A stretch of DNA of 33,315 bases, taken from the NCBI GenBank assembly GCA_030840335.1, contig JAUZFR010000027.1, positions 1 to 33,315 of the forward strand, written 5' to 3'. Of this stretch, positions 22,954 to 31,961 are shown piece by piece. Both the position numbers and the translations under genes were made by a program. Numbering within the stretch: position 1 is the first letter of the stretch; each line of letters begins with the position of its first letter. The notes below the pieces were generated by a model. That model was not told the DNA's origin, made no database searches, and was given only the letters and a program-made list of their open reading frames with translations. The stretch is from Actinomycetota bacterium (GTDB lineage Bacteria; Actinomycetota; Actinomycetes; Actinomycetales; Microbacteriaceae).

Positions 22954-23513
22954 GAGATCAGCTTGCCGAACGCGATGGCCCGATGGCTGATCGCATTCTT
23001 TTCGTCGGCGGTCAGCTCGGCCGAGCTGACTGGGAGCCCCTCAGGTTGAAACACCGGGTCGTAACCGAAACCGCCGTCTCCCGTTTCCTGCTCGAGCACC
23101 CGTCCGGGCCAGATGCCCAGCTCGACGTGCTCGGTCGCGCCGTCGACGAAAGCCGCTGCGCAGGTGAAATAAGCGGCGCGGTCGGCAACGCCGATCATCC
23201 GTTCGAGTAATAGCACCCGGTTGTCGTGATCGTCGCGGGTACCGGCAAAACGGGCTGAGTGGATGCCGGGGGCACCGCCCAGCGCGTCGACCGAAATCCC
23301 CGAATCGTCCGCGATTGACGGAAGACCGGTGTGCGCGTAGGCGGCTCGCGCTTTGATCAGGGCGTTCGCCTCGAAGGTGTCGCCATCCTCGACAGGCTCC
23401 GGCCCGTCGTAGCCGATCAGCTCGATTTCGCCGAGCCTGCTGCCGAGAATGCGCCGCAGCTCTTCCACTTTGTGCGCATTGTGAGTGGCGAGGACGACCT
23501 GGATGCCGGTCAC
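22932..23513 (-). CDS. rdgB: RdgB/HAM1 non-canonical purine NTP pyrophosphatase
   Basis: This 193-aa cytoplasmic housecleaning enzyme hydrolyses ITP, dITP and XTP to the monophosphates. Motifs include the N-terminal [14 protein letters not shown], then [20 protein letters not shown] with the catalytic acid cluster, [17 protein letters not shown], and the C-terminal SHRAIAF. The GTG start at 23513 overlaps the rph stop (GTGA). A longer open frame reaching 23807 lies inside rph and was rejected because the resulting length would exceed the family norm of about 200 residues. Confidence 0.93.
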   Translation of the reverse strand: MTGIQVVLATHNAHKVEELRRILGSRLGEIELIGYDGPEPVEDGDTFEANALIKARAAYAHTGLPSIADDSGISVDALGGAPGIHSARFAGTRDDHDNRVLLLERMIGVADRAAYFTCAAAFVDGATEHVELGIWPGRVLEQETGDGGFGYDPVFQPEGLPVSSAELTADEKNAISHRAIAFGKLISWMHSRR

Positions 23514-24235
23514 GACGACAGCGCTGTCCTTTGGAACTCGGCGAGCGACGCTGCTCCGCCAAGAGCCAGGTCGAGAAGCGAATTGAGTTCGCTGCGATCG
23601 AACGGCGCTCCCTCCGCAGTTCCCTGTACCTCGACGAACAGTCCGCGACCGGTAACGACGACGTTCATATCGGTCTCGGCGCGAACATCCTCTACGTATG
23701 CGAGATCGAGCATGGGCTCGCCGTCGATGATGCCGACCGATACCGCCGCGACGCTGTCGATGATCGGAACTGCCTTCTGGGCGATGAACTTCTTTTCGCG
23801 CGCCCACTCGATCGCGTCCACGAGGGCAACGTAAGCGCCGGTGATCGCCGCGGTGCGGGTGCCTCCATCAGCCTGAAGCACGTCGCAGTCGAGCACGATC
23901 GTGTTTTCGCCGAGCGCCTTCATGTCGATGACCGCGCGCAGGCTGCGCCCGATCAGTCGGGAGATCTCGTGCGTGCGTCCGCCGATTTTTCCCTTCACCG
24001 ATTCGCGATCCATGCGATCGTTCGTGGACCGCGGCAGCATCGAGTACTCCGCGGTGACCCAGCCTTTACCTTTGCCCGAGAGCCAGCGCGGCACTCCATT
24101 GGTGAAGGATGCCGTGCACAGCACCCGGGTGCCGCCAAACGAGATGAGCGCGGACCCTTCGGCCTGTGTGCTCCACCCGCGCTCGATGGTTATTTCGCGG
24201 AGCTGGTCTACCGAGCGTCCGTCGGACCGAGTCAT
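23510..24235 (-). CDS. rph: Ribonuclease PH
   Basis: This 241-aa phosphorolytic 3'-5' exoribonuclease trims the 3' ends of tRNA precursors. Visible signatures are the N-terminal [15 protein letters not shown], the phosphate-binding region [35 protein letters not shown], and the C-terminal [15 protein letters not shown]. Length is normal. The ATG at 24235 overlaps the murI stop by 4 bases, and its own stop overlaps the rdgB start, so murI-rph-rdgB are translationally coupled, a common actinobacterial arrangement. Confidence 0.95.
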   Translation of the reverse strand: MTRSDGRSVDQLREITIERGWSTQAEGSALISFGGTRVLCTASFTNGVPRWLSGKGKGWVTAEYSMLPRSTNDRMDRESVKGKIGGRTHEISRLIGRSLRAVIDMKALGENTIVLDCDVLQADGGTRTAAITGAYVALVDAIEWAREKKFIAQKAVPIIDSVAAVSVGIIDGEPMLDLAYVEDVRAETDMNVVVTGRGLFVEVQGTAEGAPFDRSELNSLLDLALGGAASLAEFQRTALSS

Positions 24236-25098
24236 GCTGTCTCATTTCTGTCGAGCACAGGGATGGACCTCTGTGGGAGTGCGATGGTTCCGGTCTCCAC
24301 GAGTTCGACCCGCGTGACTTCTGGCCCGAGAAATCGGTTTGCGAGCCTCAGAAACTCGGTCTTGCTCGGACCCGTGGCTTCGAAGGTGTAGGTCGGGGGT
24401 TGGGTGGACTCGCGCTCCAGGCCATGCTTCACAAGCATCCGGTACACGTCGTAGGCGGTCTCTTCCGCGCTTGAAACGAGAGTCACGTCCTCGCCCATGA
24501 CGTACTGGATGGCGCCGGCCAGCAACGGATAGTGCGTACAGCCGAGCACGAGTGTGTCGATACCCGCGGCCTTCAGCGGGGCGAGGTATGCGTCGGCGAC
24601 AGCGAAGAGCTCTTCGCCACTCGTCACACCGGACTCGACGAATTCGACGAACCTCGGGCAGGCCTGGGAAAAGATCTCGAGGTCGGATGCCGCAATGAAA
24701 GCGTCATCGTATGCGCGCGAGTTGACCGTACCGACGGTACCGATCACGCCGATCCTCTTATTGCGGGTCTGTCGCACCGCCGCCCGCACCGCCGGGTGGA
24801 TGACCTCGACCACGGGAATCCCGCGGCCCTCCGTGTACCGTTCGCGGGCATCCCGAAGCATGGCTGATGACGCAGTATTGCACGCGATCACGAGGAGCTT
24901 CACTCCCTGATCGACGAGATCGTCAAGGACGGCGAGAGCATACTCCCGCACCCGCGCGATCGGCTTGGGACCGTAGGGTGAGTGAGCGGTGTCACCGACG
25001 TAGAGGAGCGACTCGTTCGGCAACTGGTCGATGATCGCGCGAGCTACGGTCAGCCCGCCGACTCCGCTGTCGAAGACTCCAATGGGCGCGTCAGTCAC
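24232..25098 (-). CDS. murI: Glutamate racemase
   Basis: This 288-aa cytoplasmic enzyme makes D-glutamate for peptidoglycan by a two-cysteine mechanism. The motifs are [13 protein letters not shown] (Asp10), [12 protein letters not shown] (Cys73) and [11 protein letters not shown] (Cys187). The GTG at 25098 is used because family proteins begin just before the FDSG motif; the frame reaches 25194, but that part has no MurI character. It is divergent from the nicotinate phosphoribosyltransferase gene with a gap of about 76 bp, which must hold both promoters. Confidence 0.94.
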   Translation of the reverse strand: MTDAPIGVFDSGVGGLTVARAIIDQLPNESLLYVGDTAHSPYGPKPIARVREYALAVLDDLVDQGVKLLVIACNTASSAMLRDARERYTEGRGIPVVEVIHPAVRAAVRQTRNKRIGVIGTVGTVNSRAYDDAFIAASDLEIFSQACPRFVEFVESGVTSGEELFAVADAYLAPLKAAGIDTLVLGCTHYPLLAGAIQYVMGEDVTLVSSAEETAYDVYRMLVKHGLERESTQPPTYTFEATGPSKTEFLRLANRFLGPEVTRVELVETGTIALPQRSIPVLDRNETA

Positions 25099-25162
25099 GG
25101 GAATCGAGTTTAGTCTGCGCTGCACCGTGCAGCTCGCTGGCGAGGGTGAGCGGCGGGACGCG

Positions 25163-25168
25163 TATGTT
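25163..25168 (+). promoter_or_regulatory. Candidate -10 box for a leaderless pncB transcript
   Basis: TATGTT at 25163-25168 is followed by 6 bases and then the ATG of the nicotinate phosphoribosyltransferase gene, which has no ribosome binding site. This spacing matches the TANNNT leaderless promoters common in actinobacteria. No convincing -35 box is visible. Confidence 0.45.
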
Positions 25169-25174
25169 GTAAAG

Positions 25175-26479
25175 ATGACGAGCGCGCTTCTCACCGATCG
25201 CTATGAGCTCACGATGATCGATGCGGCGCTCGGGAGCGAGCACGCCGATCGCGAGTGCGTCTTCGAGGTTTTTGCTCGTCGACTACCGGATGGCCGTCGC
25301 TACGGCATCGTGGCCGGCACCGGCCGCCTGCTCGAGCTCGTGCACAATTTCCGCTTCTCCGACGCGGAACTCGCCTGGCTCAGAGACAACAACGTGGTCA
25401 ACGCGGCGACCCTTGCGTGGCTGGCCGACTATCGCTTCACGGGGTCCGTCTCCGGATACCGCGAGGGCGAGGTGTACTTCCCCGGCTCGCCCCTTCTCAC
25501 CGTGCAGGGCGGATTCGCCGAGGCCGTCGTACTCGAAACTCTCGTACTCAGCGTGCTCAACTACGACAGTGCGATCGCGAGTGCCGCCAGCCGAATGGTG
25601 ACTGCGGCGGATGGCAGGCCGCTCGCTGAGATGGGTTCACGTCGCGCACATGAGCAGTCGGCAGTCGCCGCCGCTCGCGCGGCATTCATCGCAGGATTCG
25701 ACGCCACGAGCAATCTCGAGGCCGGGCGTGACTGGGGCGTGCCGACCATGGGCACGGCGGCTCACGCGTTCACTCTGCTTCACGACAATGAAGAAGAAGC
25801 GTTCGCTGCGCAGGTCGCGGCCCTCGGACCAGGCACGACGCTGCTCGTCGACACCTACGACGTGCCGACCGCCGTCGAGCTTGCGGTCAAGGTTGCGGGA
25901 ACGGGCCTCGGCGCGGTGCGCATCGACAGCGGCGACCTTCCCTCGCAAGTAGCCGCGGTGCGTAGGCAGCTCGATGGGCTCGGCGCGACTTCGACGAAGA
26001 TCACGGTCACAAACGATCTCGATGAGTACACAATCGCCGCACTTCGCGCCGCCCCGGTCGATTCGTTCGGGGTCGGCACGTCCGTCGTGACCGGCTCCGG
26101 GCATCCGGCCGCCGGGCTGGTCTACAAGATGGTCGCGCGCCGGGACTCGACGGGCGACTGGATATCCGTTGCGAAGACATCGGCACAGAAGGCCACGATC
26201 GGTGGTCGCAAGACAGCCGTTCGAACCCTGTCTCACGGCGTCGCTCAGAACGAAACCCTCTATGTCGGGGGGACGCCGACACTCTCCGAGGATGAGCGCC
26301 CGCTCATCGTTCCGCTGATCACCGCCGGCAAGGCCGATGACACCTACCTTGGCGCACAGGGCACGGTGCTCGCCCGCGAGCACAGAGCCCTGGCGGTGTC
26401 CGAACTGCCTGCCGATGCCCTCCGCTTGAGCAAGGGCGACCCGGCAATCCCGACGCTCCACGTCGAACTCAATCGCTGA
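25175..26479 (+). CDS. pncB: Nicotinate phosphoribosyltransferase
   Basis: This 434-aa enzyme of NAD salvage joins nicotinate and PRPP to give nicotinate mononucleotide, usually with ATP. It starts with [19 protein letters not shown], typical of the family. Other marks are [18 protein letters not shown], the [20 protein letters not shown] stretch, [12 protein letters not shown] (with the His region) and [11 protein letters not shown] (phosphate binding). The ATG 25175 is preferred over upstream frames because homologues begin at this motif. It probably has a leaderless mRNA. The 35 bp to the following convergent gene contain no clear terminator. Confidence 0.93.
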   Translation: MTSALLTDRYELTMIDAALGSEHADRECVFEVFARRLPDGRRYGIVAGTGRLLELVHNFRFSDAELAWLRDNNVVNAATLAWLADYRFTGSVSGYREGEVYFPGSPLLTVQGGFAEAVVLETLVLSVLNYDSAIASAASRMVTAADGRPLAEMGSRRAHEQSAVAAARAAFIAGFDATSNLEAGRDWGVPTMGTAAHAFTLLHDNEEEAFAAQVAALGPGTTLLVDTYDVPTAVELAVKVAGTGLGAVRIDSGDLPSQVAAVRRQLDGLGATSTKITVTNDLDEYTIAALRAAPVDSFGVGTSVVTGSGHPAAGLVYKMVARRDSTGDWISVAKTSAQKATIGGRKTAVRTLSHGVAQNETLYVGGTPTLSEDERPLIVPLITAGKADDTYLGAQGTVLAREHRALAVSELPADALRLSKGDPAIPTLHVELNR

Positions 26480-26514
26480 GCCGACCCGGTCAGCACGGTC
26501 GTGGCGTCAGTACG

Positions 26515-26790
26515 TTAGCGCTTCATCTTTTCGTAGACCTCTTTGCAGGTCGGGCACACGGGGAACTTCTCCGGGTCACGACCTGGGGTCCAGAGCTTGC
26601 CGCAGAGCGCACGCACCGGCTTTCCGGTCATCGCGGACTCGAGAATCTTGTCTTTCGGCACATAGTGCGAAAAGCGCTCGTGGTCGCCCTCTTCGATCTG
26701 CTCCTGATTGATCAGCTCTTCGAGTTCGCGGTCGAGCGTGTCAATGCCGCCCCCGGCACCGCCGGTAGTGGGATCGGTTTCACTGCTCAT
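26515..26790 (-). CDS. DUF3039 zinc-ribbon-like protein
   Basis: This 91-aa protein belongs to the conserved actinobacterial DUF3039 family. It has a Gly/acidic N terminus (DPTTGGAGGGIDTLDREL) and the family core with HERFSHYVPKDKILESA. A probable metal site is made by Cys in VRALCGKLW and the CPTC pair near the end, before a basic tail. The ATG at 26790 is preferred over the open frame to 26841, which lies inside the permease gene. It follows the ABC permease stop by 4 bp. The biochemical role of the family is unknown. Confidence 0.88.
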   Translation of the reverse strand: MSSETDPTTGGAGGGIDTLDRELEELINQEQIEEGDHERFSHYVPKDKILESAMTGKPVRALCGKLWTPGRDPEKFPVCPTCKEVYEKMKR

Positions 26791-26794
26791 GCTT

Positions 26795-28366
26795 CTAGTT
26801 TCGCACGCTGAACGCCAGAATTTCCGGCGAGCGTCGATCAAAAATGTGACCGCCCCACAAGATGCCGAGCGCGAGGAAGCCGCCGCCCAGCACTAGCCCG
26901 CTCGCCAGAGCCGCGAGGCCCCAATCGTCGCCGTCGACAACGGCTCGGAAGGCGAAGTAGAACGTCGGAGCAGCCAGGAGGAATGTCGCCGTGAACGAAA
27001 TGGACTGGATGAAGGACGTCGCCGTCCCAGCCGCCTGCGGCTGTGCGAACGGGCTGTCCCCGGGGCGAACCGCCGGATAGGGGAATCGCGCGGACATCAC
27101 GCTCGAGAACCCGAGTGCGCTGAACAGCACGCCGAGCCCAACGCCGAGTAGCGCCGGAAGTACGGATTCGTCGCCGTACAGCGGCGCGCAAATCAGAGCG
27201 CCGACGACGAGCAGGGGAACGCCAACGACCAGCGGCGGGATGACGCGGCCGAGCCGATCAAGTCGCCCGCGCACTCCGGTCGCGATGTGCAACCAGATGG
27301 CGGTGCTGTCGTATGCGACGTCGTTGTGGATCGACCAGCCGAGGAACACAGCAACGATCGGCACGGGCAAAAGGGCGAGTGCGTTCGTCGGAACCCCGGC
27401 AACCATCAGCGGAACCATGAGCAGGAATGGCACGATCGGGATGATGAGCAACGACACGTGGTAGCGCGCATCCCGCATCCAATAGGTGAAGCTTCGCGCC
27501 GCGATCGCGCCGGCCTTGCTGTGCCCGCTGATCGCGAAGAAACCCAGCCCGTGGTAGTTCTTGGCCGCGGGCTGTCGCTGCTGCGTGACCATCATCGTGT
27601 GCACGAGGTACTGCCAAACGAGCCAGAGCAGGCCAACGAATGCCAGCGCGACCAACTCTTTCAGGAGTGCGGATCCGATCAACCCTGCGGCCGCATCCGC
27701 GGGGGCGTCCCAGACGGCGCCGAACGGCGTCCAACCGGCGAAGCTTGCGATCCTGTCGAGCACGGTGATGCCGTCGCGCTGCCAGTCGACGTTGAGCAAG
27801 AGCAGGAAGAGCGGCGCAACGGCCAGCAGCAGGACGATTCCCAGCACGCCGGTGGTGTCCCGCGAACGTCGGCTGGCGAGCAGGAACGCGGCGATCGAGG
27901 TCGCGACTCTCGCGCAGAGCACGCACGTGGCGACGATCACGGGAGCGCCGATCAGCGACAGGATCACCGACAGCGGCGTTCGCGACCACGTGACGATCTG
28001 CGCGAGCGCGATGAAGGCGACGACGAGCGAGGGGATGCTGATCAATGCGGCGATCGCGAGTCCGCCCGCGAGCCGGTCGTTTGCGATGCCGAAGAGAGAG
28101 AATCGCCGCGGGTCCATGACGTCTTCGACCCCGAATGTGAGCGGAACGAGAATGAAGCCGATCACGAGGATGGAGCCGAACACCGTCACCGCGCTGGTGG
28201 CTAGCTGAGTGCTCGCGAGTCGCAGACCGATCAGCGAAGACACCACGGCGATGGAGATTCCAAACCCGTAGAGGAGTCCGATGACGAGGCCAACGAGTTG
28301 CCACGGGCTCCGCTTGAAAGCGTTACCGAGCAATCGAAGCTTCAGTCGGAGAAGCTGTGCAACCAC
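26795..28366 (-). CDS. ABC transporter permease (large exporter type)
   Basis: This 523-aa polytopic membrane protein has roughly 12 hydrophobic segments spread through its length. It is encoded directly after the ATPase gene with a 25-base overlap, so the two form one exporter. The N terminus (VAQLLRLKLRLLGNAFKRSP) is a basic amphipathic lead-in typical of actinobacterial ABC-2-type permeases. Loops such as WSIHNDVAYDSTAIWLHIAT are typical of this class. No extracellular substrate-binding domain or MacB-like domain is seen. The substrate is unknown; drug, peptide or lipid export are possible. Confidence 0.85.
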   Translation of the reverse strand: MVAQLLRLKLRLLGNAFKRSPWQLVGLVIGLLYGFGISIAVVSSLIGLRLASTQLATSAVTVFGSILVIGFILVPLTFGVEDVMDPRRFSLFGIANDRLAGGLAIAALISIPSLVVAFIALAQIVTWSRTPLSVILSLIGAPVIVATCVLCARVATSIAAFLLASRRSRDTTGVLGIVLLLAVAPLFLLLLNVDWQRDGITVLDRIASFAGWTPFGAVWDAPADAAAGLIGSALLKELVALAFVGLLWLVWQYLVHTMMVTQQRQPAAKNYHGLGFFAISGHSKAGAIAARSFTYWMRDARYHVSLLIIPIVPFLLMVPLMVAGVPTNALALLPVPIVAVFLGWSIHNDVAYDSTAIWLHIATGVRGRLDRLGRVIPPLVVGVPLLVVGALICAPLYGDESVLPALLGVGLGVLFSALGFSSVMSARFPYPAVRPGDSPFAQPQAAGTATSFIQSISFTATFLLAAPTFYFAFRAVVDGDDWGLAALASGLVLGGGFLALGILWGGHIFDRRSPEILAFSVRN

Positions 28367-29403
28367 TCCATGCCCTCCGGGTTGGTGCGGCCACCCGCGA
28401 GTTCGACGAAGCGTTCTTCGAGCGTCTTGCCACGGCGGACGGATTCCATGGTTCCGGCATCCAGAATCGCGCCGTTTACGACGACGGCGACGCTGTCACA
28501 GATGCGCTGGATGAGGTCCATGCTGTGGCTGGATAGCACGACAGTGCCGCCGGCGGCCACATAGTTGCGGAGGATTTCGGTGACGTTGGCGGCGGAAACC
28601 GGGTCGACAGACTCGAACGGTTCGTCGAGTACGAGAAGTCGAGGGGAATGGATCATCGCCGCGGCCAGGGCGATCTTCTTGCTCATTCCGGCCGAGTAGT
28701 CGGTGACGAGTCGGTTGAGGGCATCGGTGAATCCGAACGCGGCCGCAAGGTCGGCGCTGCGCGCAAGGGTCGTTTCTCGATCGAGACCGCGCAGGGTTCC
28801 CGAGTAGAACAACAGCTGCGATCCGGTGAGTCGATCGAACAGGCGCAGCCGATCGGGCAGCACTCCCATGGCGCGCTTGGCGGCGACCGGATCTTTCCAG
28901 ACGTCGATGCCGTGCACGCGCACCATGCCGGCGTCCGGCCGCAGGAGTCCTGTGACCATCGACAGCGTCGTGGTCTTGCCCGCGCCATTGGGGCCAACGA
29001 CGCCGAAGAATGAGCCGGCGCTCACCGACAGGTCGATACCGGCGACTGCGGTGGTTTCGCCGAACCGCTTGACCAGTCCCTCGATGACGAGGACGACCTC
29101 GCGAGGCTCGGGTGTGACTGCCTGTTCGGTAACAGCGGTGGTCTTGCTGGGCCGACGCGCCGGAGTCTTGCGCGGCGCAGGCGTCGTCTTCGGCGCGGCC
29201 GTTCTCGACGTACTCGGAGACTTGGTCGCGGTCGTCTTCGCGGCGGGCGCGGCCTTTGCTGCAGGGGTCTTCGCGGCGGGCGCGGCCTTCGCCGAAGTCG
29301 CTCTCGGCGTCGACGCAGTCTTTGCCTTCACTGTTTTGGTCGCCGGAGCCTTACGGGTGCGCGAAGGGCTTTGAGCTGAGGGCGCATCAGGTTCTGGATC
29401 CAC
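28342..29403 (-). CDS. ABC exporter ATPase with Ala/Lys/Pro-rich N-terminal tail
   Basis: This 353-aa ATPase has its nucleotide-binding domain at about 103-340: Walker A GPNGAGKT (137-144), signature YSAGMSKK (236-243), Walker B LLVLDEP (256-262) and the switch His in SSHSMD. Residues about 10-95 are an unusual low-complexity tail of A, K, T, P, S and R resembling histone H1 tails. It contains a 33-bp-period DNA repeat. The start is taken as GTG 29403, 6 bases after a TACGGT -10-like box (leaderless candidate); ATG at 29487 is possible but lacks a ribosome binding site. It pairs with the permease that follows. Confidence 0.85.
   Translation of the reverse strand: MDPEPDAPSAQSPSRTRKAPATKTVKAKTASTPRATSAKAAPAAKTPAAKAAPAAKTTATKSPSTSRTAAPKTTPAPRKTPARRPSKTTAVTEQAVTPEPREVVLVIEGLVKRFGETTAVAGIDLSVSAGSFFGVVGPNGAGKTTTLSMVTGLLRPDAGMVRVHGIDVWKDPVAAKRAMGVLPDRLRLFDRLTGSQLLFYSGTLRGLDRETTLARSADLAAAFGFTDALNRLVTDYSAGMSKKIALAAAMIHSPRLLVLDEPFESVDPVSAANVTEILRNYVAAGGTVVLSSHSMDLIQRICDSVAVVVNGAILDAGTMESVRRGKTLEERFVELAGGRTNPEGMEWLHSFSD
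29234..29289 (-). repeat. 23-bp direct repeat in the ATPase tail
   Basis: An exact 23-bp sequence at 29234-29256 recurs at 29267-29289, a period of 33 bp (11 codons). It encodes AKAAPAAKT-type units twice, so the low-complexity tail probably grew by local duplication. Confidence 0.85.
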
Positions 29404-29544
29404 GCTTAAACCGTACCAAGCTCGCGAGAGGTTCCCTGCGTTAGTATCACGAAACGACAACAACCCACGGATGCCCTGTGTCTTCACAGGTCCGGCCTAT
29501 AGGGTTTTCAGCAGCACAAAGGAGTGTCCAGACGTAATCCCCCA

Positions 29545-29572
29545 GTTGAACAGCTTGCAAACAACGTTCAAC
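29545..29572 (+). promoter_or_regulatory. Inverted repeat in leader of the nucleotidyltransferase gene
   Basis: GTTGAAC (29545-29551) and GTTCAAC (29566-29572) form a 7-bp inverted repeat with a 14-nt spacer, followed by TTTTCTGG. It lies about 33 bp before the TTG start at 29606. It could be an operator or a weak leader hairpin. The remaining bases of the 202-bp gap hold AT-richer DNA (for example TATAGG near 29508) but no convincing promoter. Confidence 0.35.
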
Positions 29573-29605
29573 TTTTCTGGGGCGACTTTCACTAGGAGAC
29601 GAATC

Positions 29606-30298
29606 TTGAGCACGCAGGTAGTAATTCTTGCCGCCGGAATGGGCAGCCGACTCGGCCGATCCCTCCCGAAGCCCCTGACCGAACTCAACGACGGTCGCAC
29701 CATCATGCAGCAGCAATTCGACAACATCCACCTGGCTTTCGGTAAGACCGCCCAGGTGACCGTCGTTGTCGGCTACAAGCTCGAGCACATCATCGAGGCG
29801 TTCCCGCAGGCATCCTTCGTTTATAACGAGCAGTATGACCAGACGAACACGTCGAAGAGCCTCATGCGTGCGCTGCAGGCATCGGCACCCGGTGGAGTTC
29901 TGTGGATGAACGGGGACGTCGTCTTCGACCCTGAGGCGCTCGAACGTGCGGCGAAGATGATCGCTCGCGACCAGTCGTTCGTGTCGGTCAACACCTCGAA
30001 GGTTTCTGACGAAGAGGTCAAGTACACCACCGACGCCGAAGGCTTCATCCGCGAGCTTTCGAAGACTGTCACCGGCGGCCTGGGCGAGGCCGTGGGAATC
30101 AACTACATCTCGCGCGACGACAAGGCCATTTTGCTGCGTCAGTTGAAGCGCGTTGAGGACCAGGACTACTTCGAGCGTGGCATAGAGTTGGCAATTGAGC
30201 AGGACAAGCTGCGCATTGAGCCGGTCGATATTTCCGACCTCTACGCCGTGGAAATTGACTTCGCCGAAGACCTGGAGAGGGCAAACCTCTTCGTCTGA
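29606..30298 (+). CDS. Sugar/choline-type nucleotidyltransferase
   Basis: This 230-aa cytoplasmic NTP transferase of the LicC/phosphocholine-cytidylyltransferase-like group has the signature VVILAAGMGSRLG (residues 5-17), PKPLTEL, and the metal-binding MNGDVVFD. It activates a small phosphorylated compound with CTP or UTP for a surface polymer. The start is TTG 29606 with AGGAG (29594-29598) 7 bases upstream; the open frame to 29471 is leader. It heads the rightward run with the Wzm/Wzt-type exporter. The substrate (sugar phosphate, phosphocholine or glycerol phosphate) cannot be fixed from sequence. Confidence 0.85.
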   Translation: MSTQVVILAAGMGSRLGRSLPKPLTELNDGRTIMQQQFDNIHLAFGKTAQVTVVVGYKLEHIIEAFPQASFVYNEQYDQTNTSKSLMRALQASAPGGVLWMNGDVVFDPEALERAAKMIARDQSFVSVNTSKVSDEEVKYTTDAEGFIRELSKTVTGGLGEAVGINYISRDDKAILLRQLKRVEDQDYFERGIELAIEQDKLRIEPVDISDLYAVEIDFAEDLERANLFV

Positions 30299-30348
30299 AC
30301 GAGGTTGCTTTACCAGGCACGGGGCCGCTCGACCGGAGTGAGGAACCC

Positions 30349-31179
30349 GTGACGGTGGCTTCTGCCCGCGAATGGACTCCGTTTTCGCGGTATCGCCATT
30401 CGCTTTGGTTATTGACGCGTCGCGACCTCAAAGTCCGTTATTCGACGTCGTTTCTCGGCTACTTCTGGTCAATTCTCGATCCGCTTGTCATGGCGGGCAT
30501 CTACTGGGTCGTGTTCACCGTGGTGTTCCATCGGGGCGGCACGAGTCCCGAGCCGTACATCGTGTTCCTGCTCACCGGTCTTCTGCCGTGGATGTGGTTC
30601 TCGGGAGCTGTATCCGATACGACCCGCGCATTCCTTCGCGAGCAAAAGCTCATTCGATCGACGAAAATCCCCCGCACGATCTGGATTCTGCGACTGGTTC
30701 TTTCGAAGGGCATCGAGTTTCTCGCGAGCATCCCCGTGCTCGCAGTGTTCGCGATCGCCACGCAGTTCGCGATCGATCCGGCGCAGCGCGCGCAGCTGCA
30801 CTGGGAGGCCTTTCTGTCGATCATTGCATTCGTGCTTGAGGGCGTGCTCATCATCGGCATCGGGCTGATCGTGGCGCCGCTCGTGGTGTTCTTTCGTGAC
30901 CTGGAGCGCGCGGTCAAGCTGATTCTGCGCTTTCTCTTCTACGCGTCTCCGATTGTGTACGGGCTGACGGATGCTCGGCTCGTGCACCGGGTGAACCTCG
31001 ATCGTATTCTGGCGTTCAATCCGTTGACCGGCATTTTTTCGCTGTACCGATCAGCGTTCTTTCCCAAGGAACTCGATCTCTTTGCCGTTGCCGTCTCGGC
31101 CGTGCTGTGCTTTGTCGTGCTGATTATCGGAATCATCGTCTACCGTCGCACCATCCACTCGGTGCTCAAGGAGATCTAG
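30349..31179 (+). CDS. Wzm/TagG-type polysaccharide ABC permease
   Basis: This 276-aa integral membrane protein of the ABC-2 polysaccharide/teichoic-acid exporter family has the N-terminal amphipathic signature LTRRDLKVRYSTSFLGYFWS (about 22-41), six predicted helices, and VVFFRDLERAVKLILRFLFY with the helix that contacts the ATPase. The GTG at 30349 follows GAGTGAGGA. The stop is 2 bp before the ATPase start. It would form the channel that moves a lipid-linked polymer across the membrane. Confidence 0.9.
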   Translation: MTVASAREWTPFSRYRHSLWLLTRRDLKVRYSTSFLGYFWSILDPLVMAGIYWVVFTVVFHRGGTSPEPYIVFLLTGLLPWMWFSGAVSDTTRAFLREQKLIRSTKIPRTIWILRLVLSKGIEFLASIPVLAVFAIATQFAIDPAQRAQLHWEAFLSIIAFVLEGVLIIGIGLIVAPLVVFFRDLERAVKLILRFLFYASPIVYGLTDARLVHRVNLDRILAFNPLTGIFSLYRSAFFPKELDLFAVAVSAVLCFVVLIIGIIVYRRTIHSVLKEI

Positions 31180-31181
31180 CG

Positions 31182-31961
31182 ATGACCGACACTTTTCACA
31201 TTGCGGGCACGGCCACCTCGACGGAGCCTGTCATCCGGGTTGAAGATGCGGGCATCCGGTTTCGCCGTAATCGGCTGTCACGCCGCAACTTCAAAGACCT
31301 GTTCTCGTCGCAAAGGCGACGCATTCGGCCCGGCGAGTTCTGGGCGCTCCGCAACGTTAGTTTCTCTGTAGCGCCCGGCGAGGCAATCGGCGTGATCGGG
31401 CGCAACGGGCAGGGTAAGTCGACTCTGCTGAAGCTCGTCGCTGAAGTGATCTTCCCGGATGAGGGCAGAGTGCGCGTCAACGCCGGCGTTGCGCCACTGA
31501 TCGAGATTACGGGCGGGTTCGTCGATGACCTGTCGGTTCGTGACAACGTCTATCTCACCGCGGGACTCCACGGGATGACGAAGCCCGAAATCGATGTGGC
31601 GTTCGACGAGATCATCAGCTTCGCGGAGATCGGCGACTTTCTCGACACGCCGTACAAGCACCTGTCGAGCGGGATGCGCGTGCGGATCGCCTTCGCAGTG
31701 ATCTCTCGTCTCGATGAGCCGGTATTGCTCGTTGACGAGGTTCTGGCGGTCGGCGACAAGGGATTTCGGGACAAGTGCTACGCGCGAATCGAGGAGATGC
31801 TGCAGGGCGGTCGAACGCTGTTCTTCGTTTCGCACAGCGAGAAGGATCTTCTCCGATTCTGTACGCGTGGACTGTACCTGGACAAAGGCAAGCTGGTACT
31901 CGACGCTCCAATACAAGAGGTTGTGGACCGGTACAACTCCGACTACAACTCGAAAGCATGA
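31182..31961 (+). CDS. Wzt/TagH-type polysaccharide ABC ATPase
   Basis: This 259-aa ATPase has Walker A GRNGQGKST (73-81), signature LSSGM (161-165), Walker B VLLVDE (181-186) followed by VLAVGD, and the switch His218 in FFVSHSEKD. The LIEITGGFVDDLSVRDNVYL region is typical of polysaccharide exporters. The C terminus ends soon after the ATPase core, so no carbohydrate-binding extension of the Wzt O-antigen type is present. The ATG at 31182 follows AAGGAG; the stop overlaps the next start (ATGA). Confidence 0.93.
   Translation: MTDTFHIAGTATSTEPVIRVEDAGIRFRRNRLSRRNFKDLFSSQRRRIRPGEFWALRNVSFSVAPGEAIGVIGRNGQGKSTLLKLVAEVIFPDEGRVRVNAGVAPLIEITGGFVDDLSVRDNVYLTAGLHGMTKPEIDVAFDEIISFAEIGDFLDTPYKHLSSGMRVRIAFAVISRLDEPVLLVDEVLAVGDKGFRDKCYARIEEMLQGGRTLFFVSHSEKDLLRFCTRGLYLDKGKLVLDAPIQEVVDRYNSDYNSKA

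Noticed and set aside
21202-23049. 615-codon open frame opposite mntH and the HEAT gene
   Set aside because: The product is a low-complexity Arg/Asp/Gln/Glu mixture with no domain; mntH on the other strand has diagnostic DPGN and MPH motifs.
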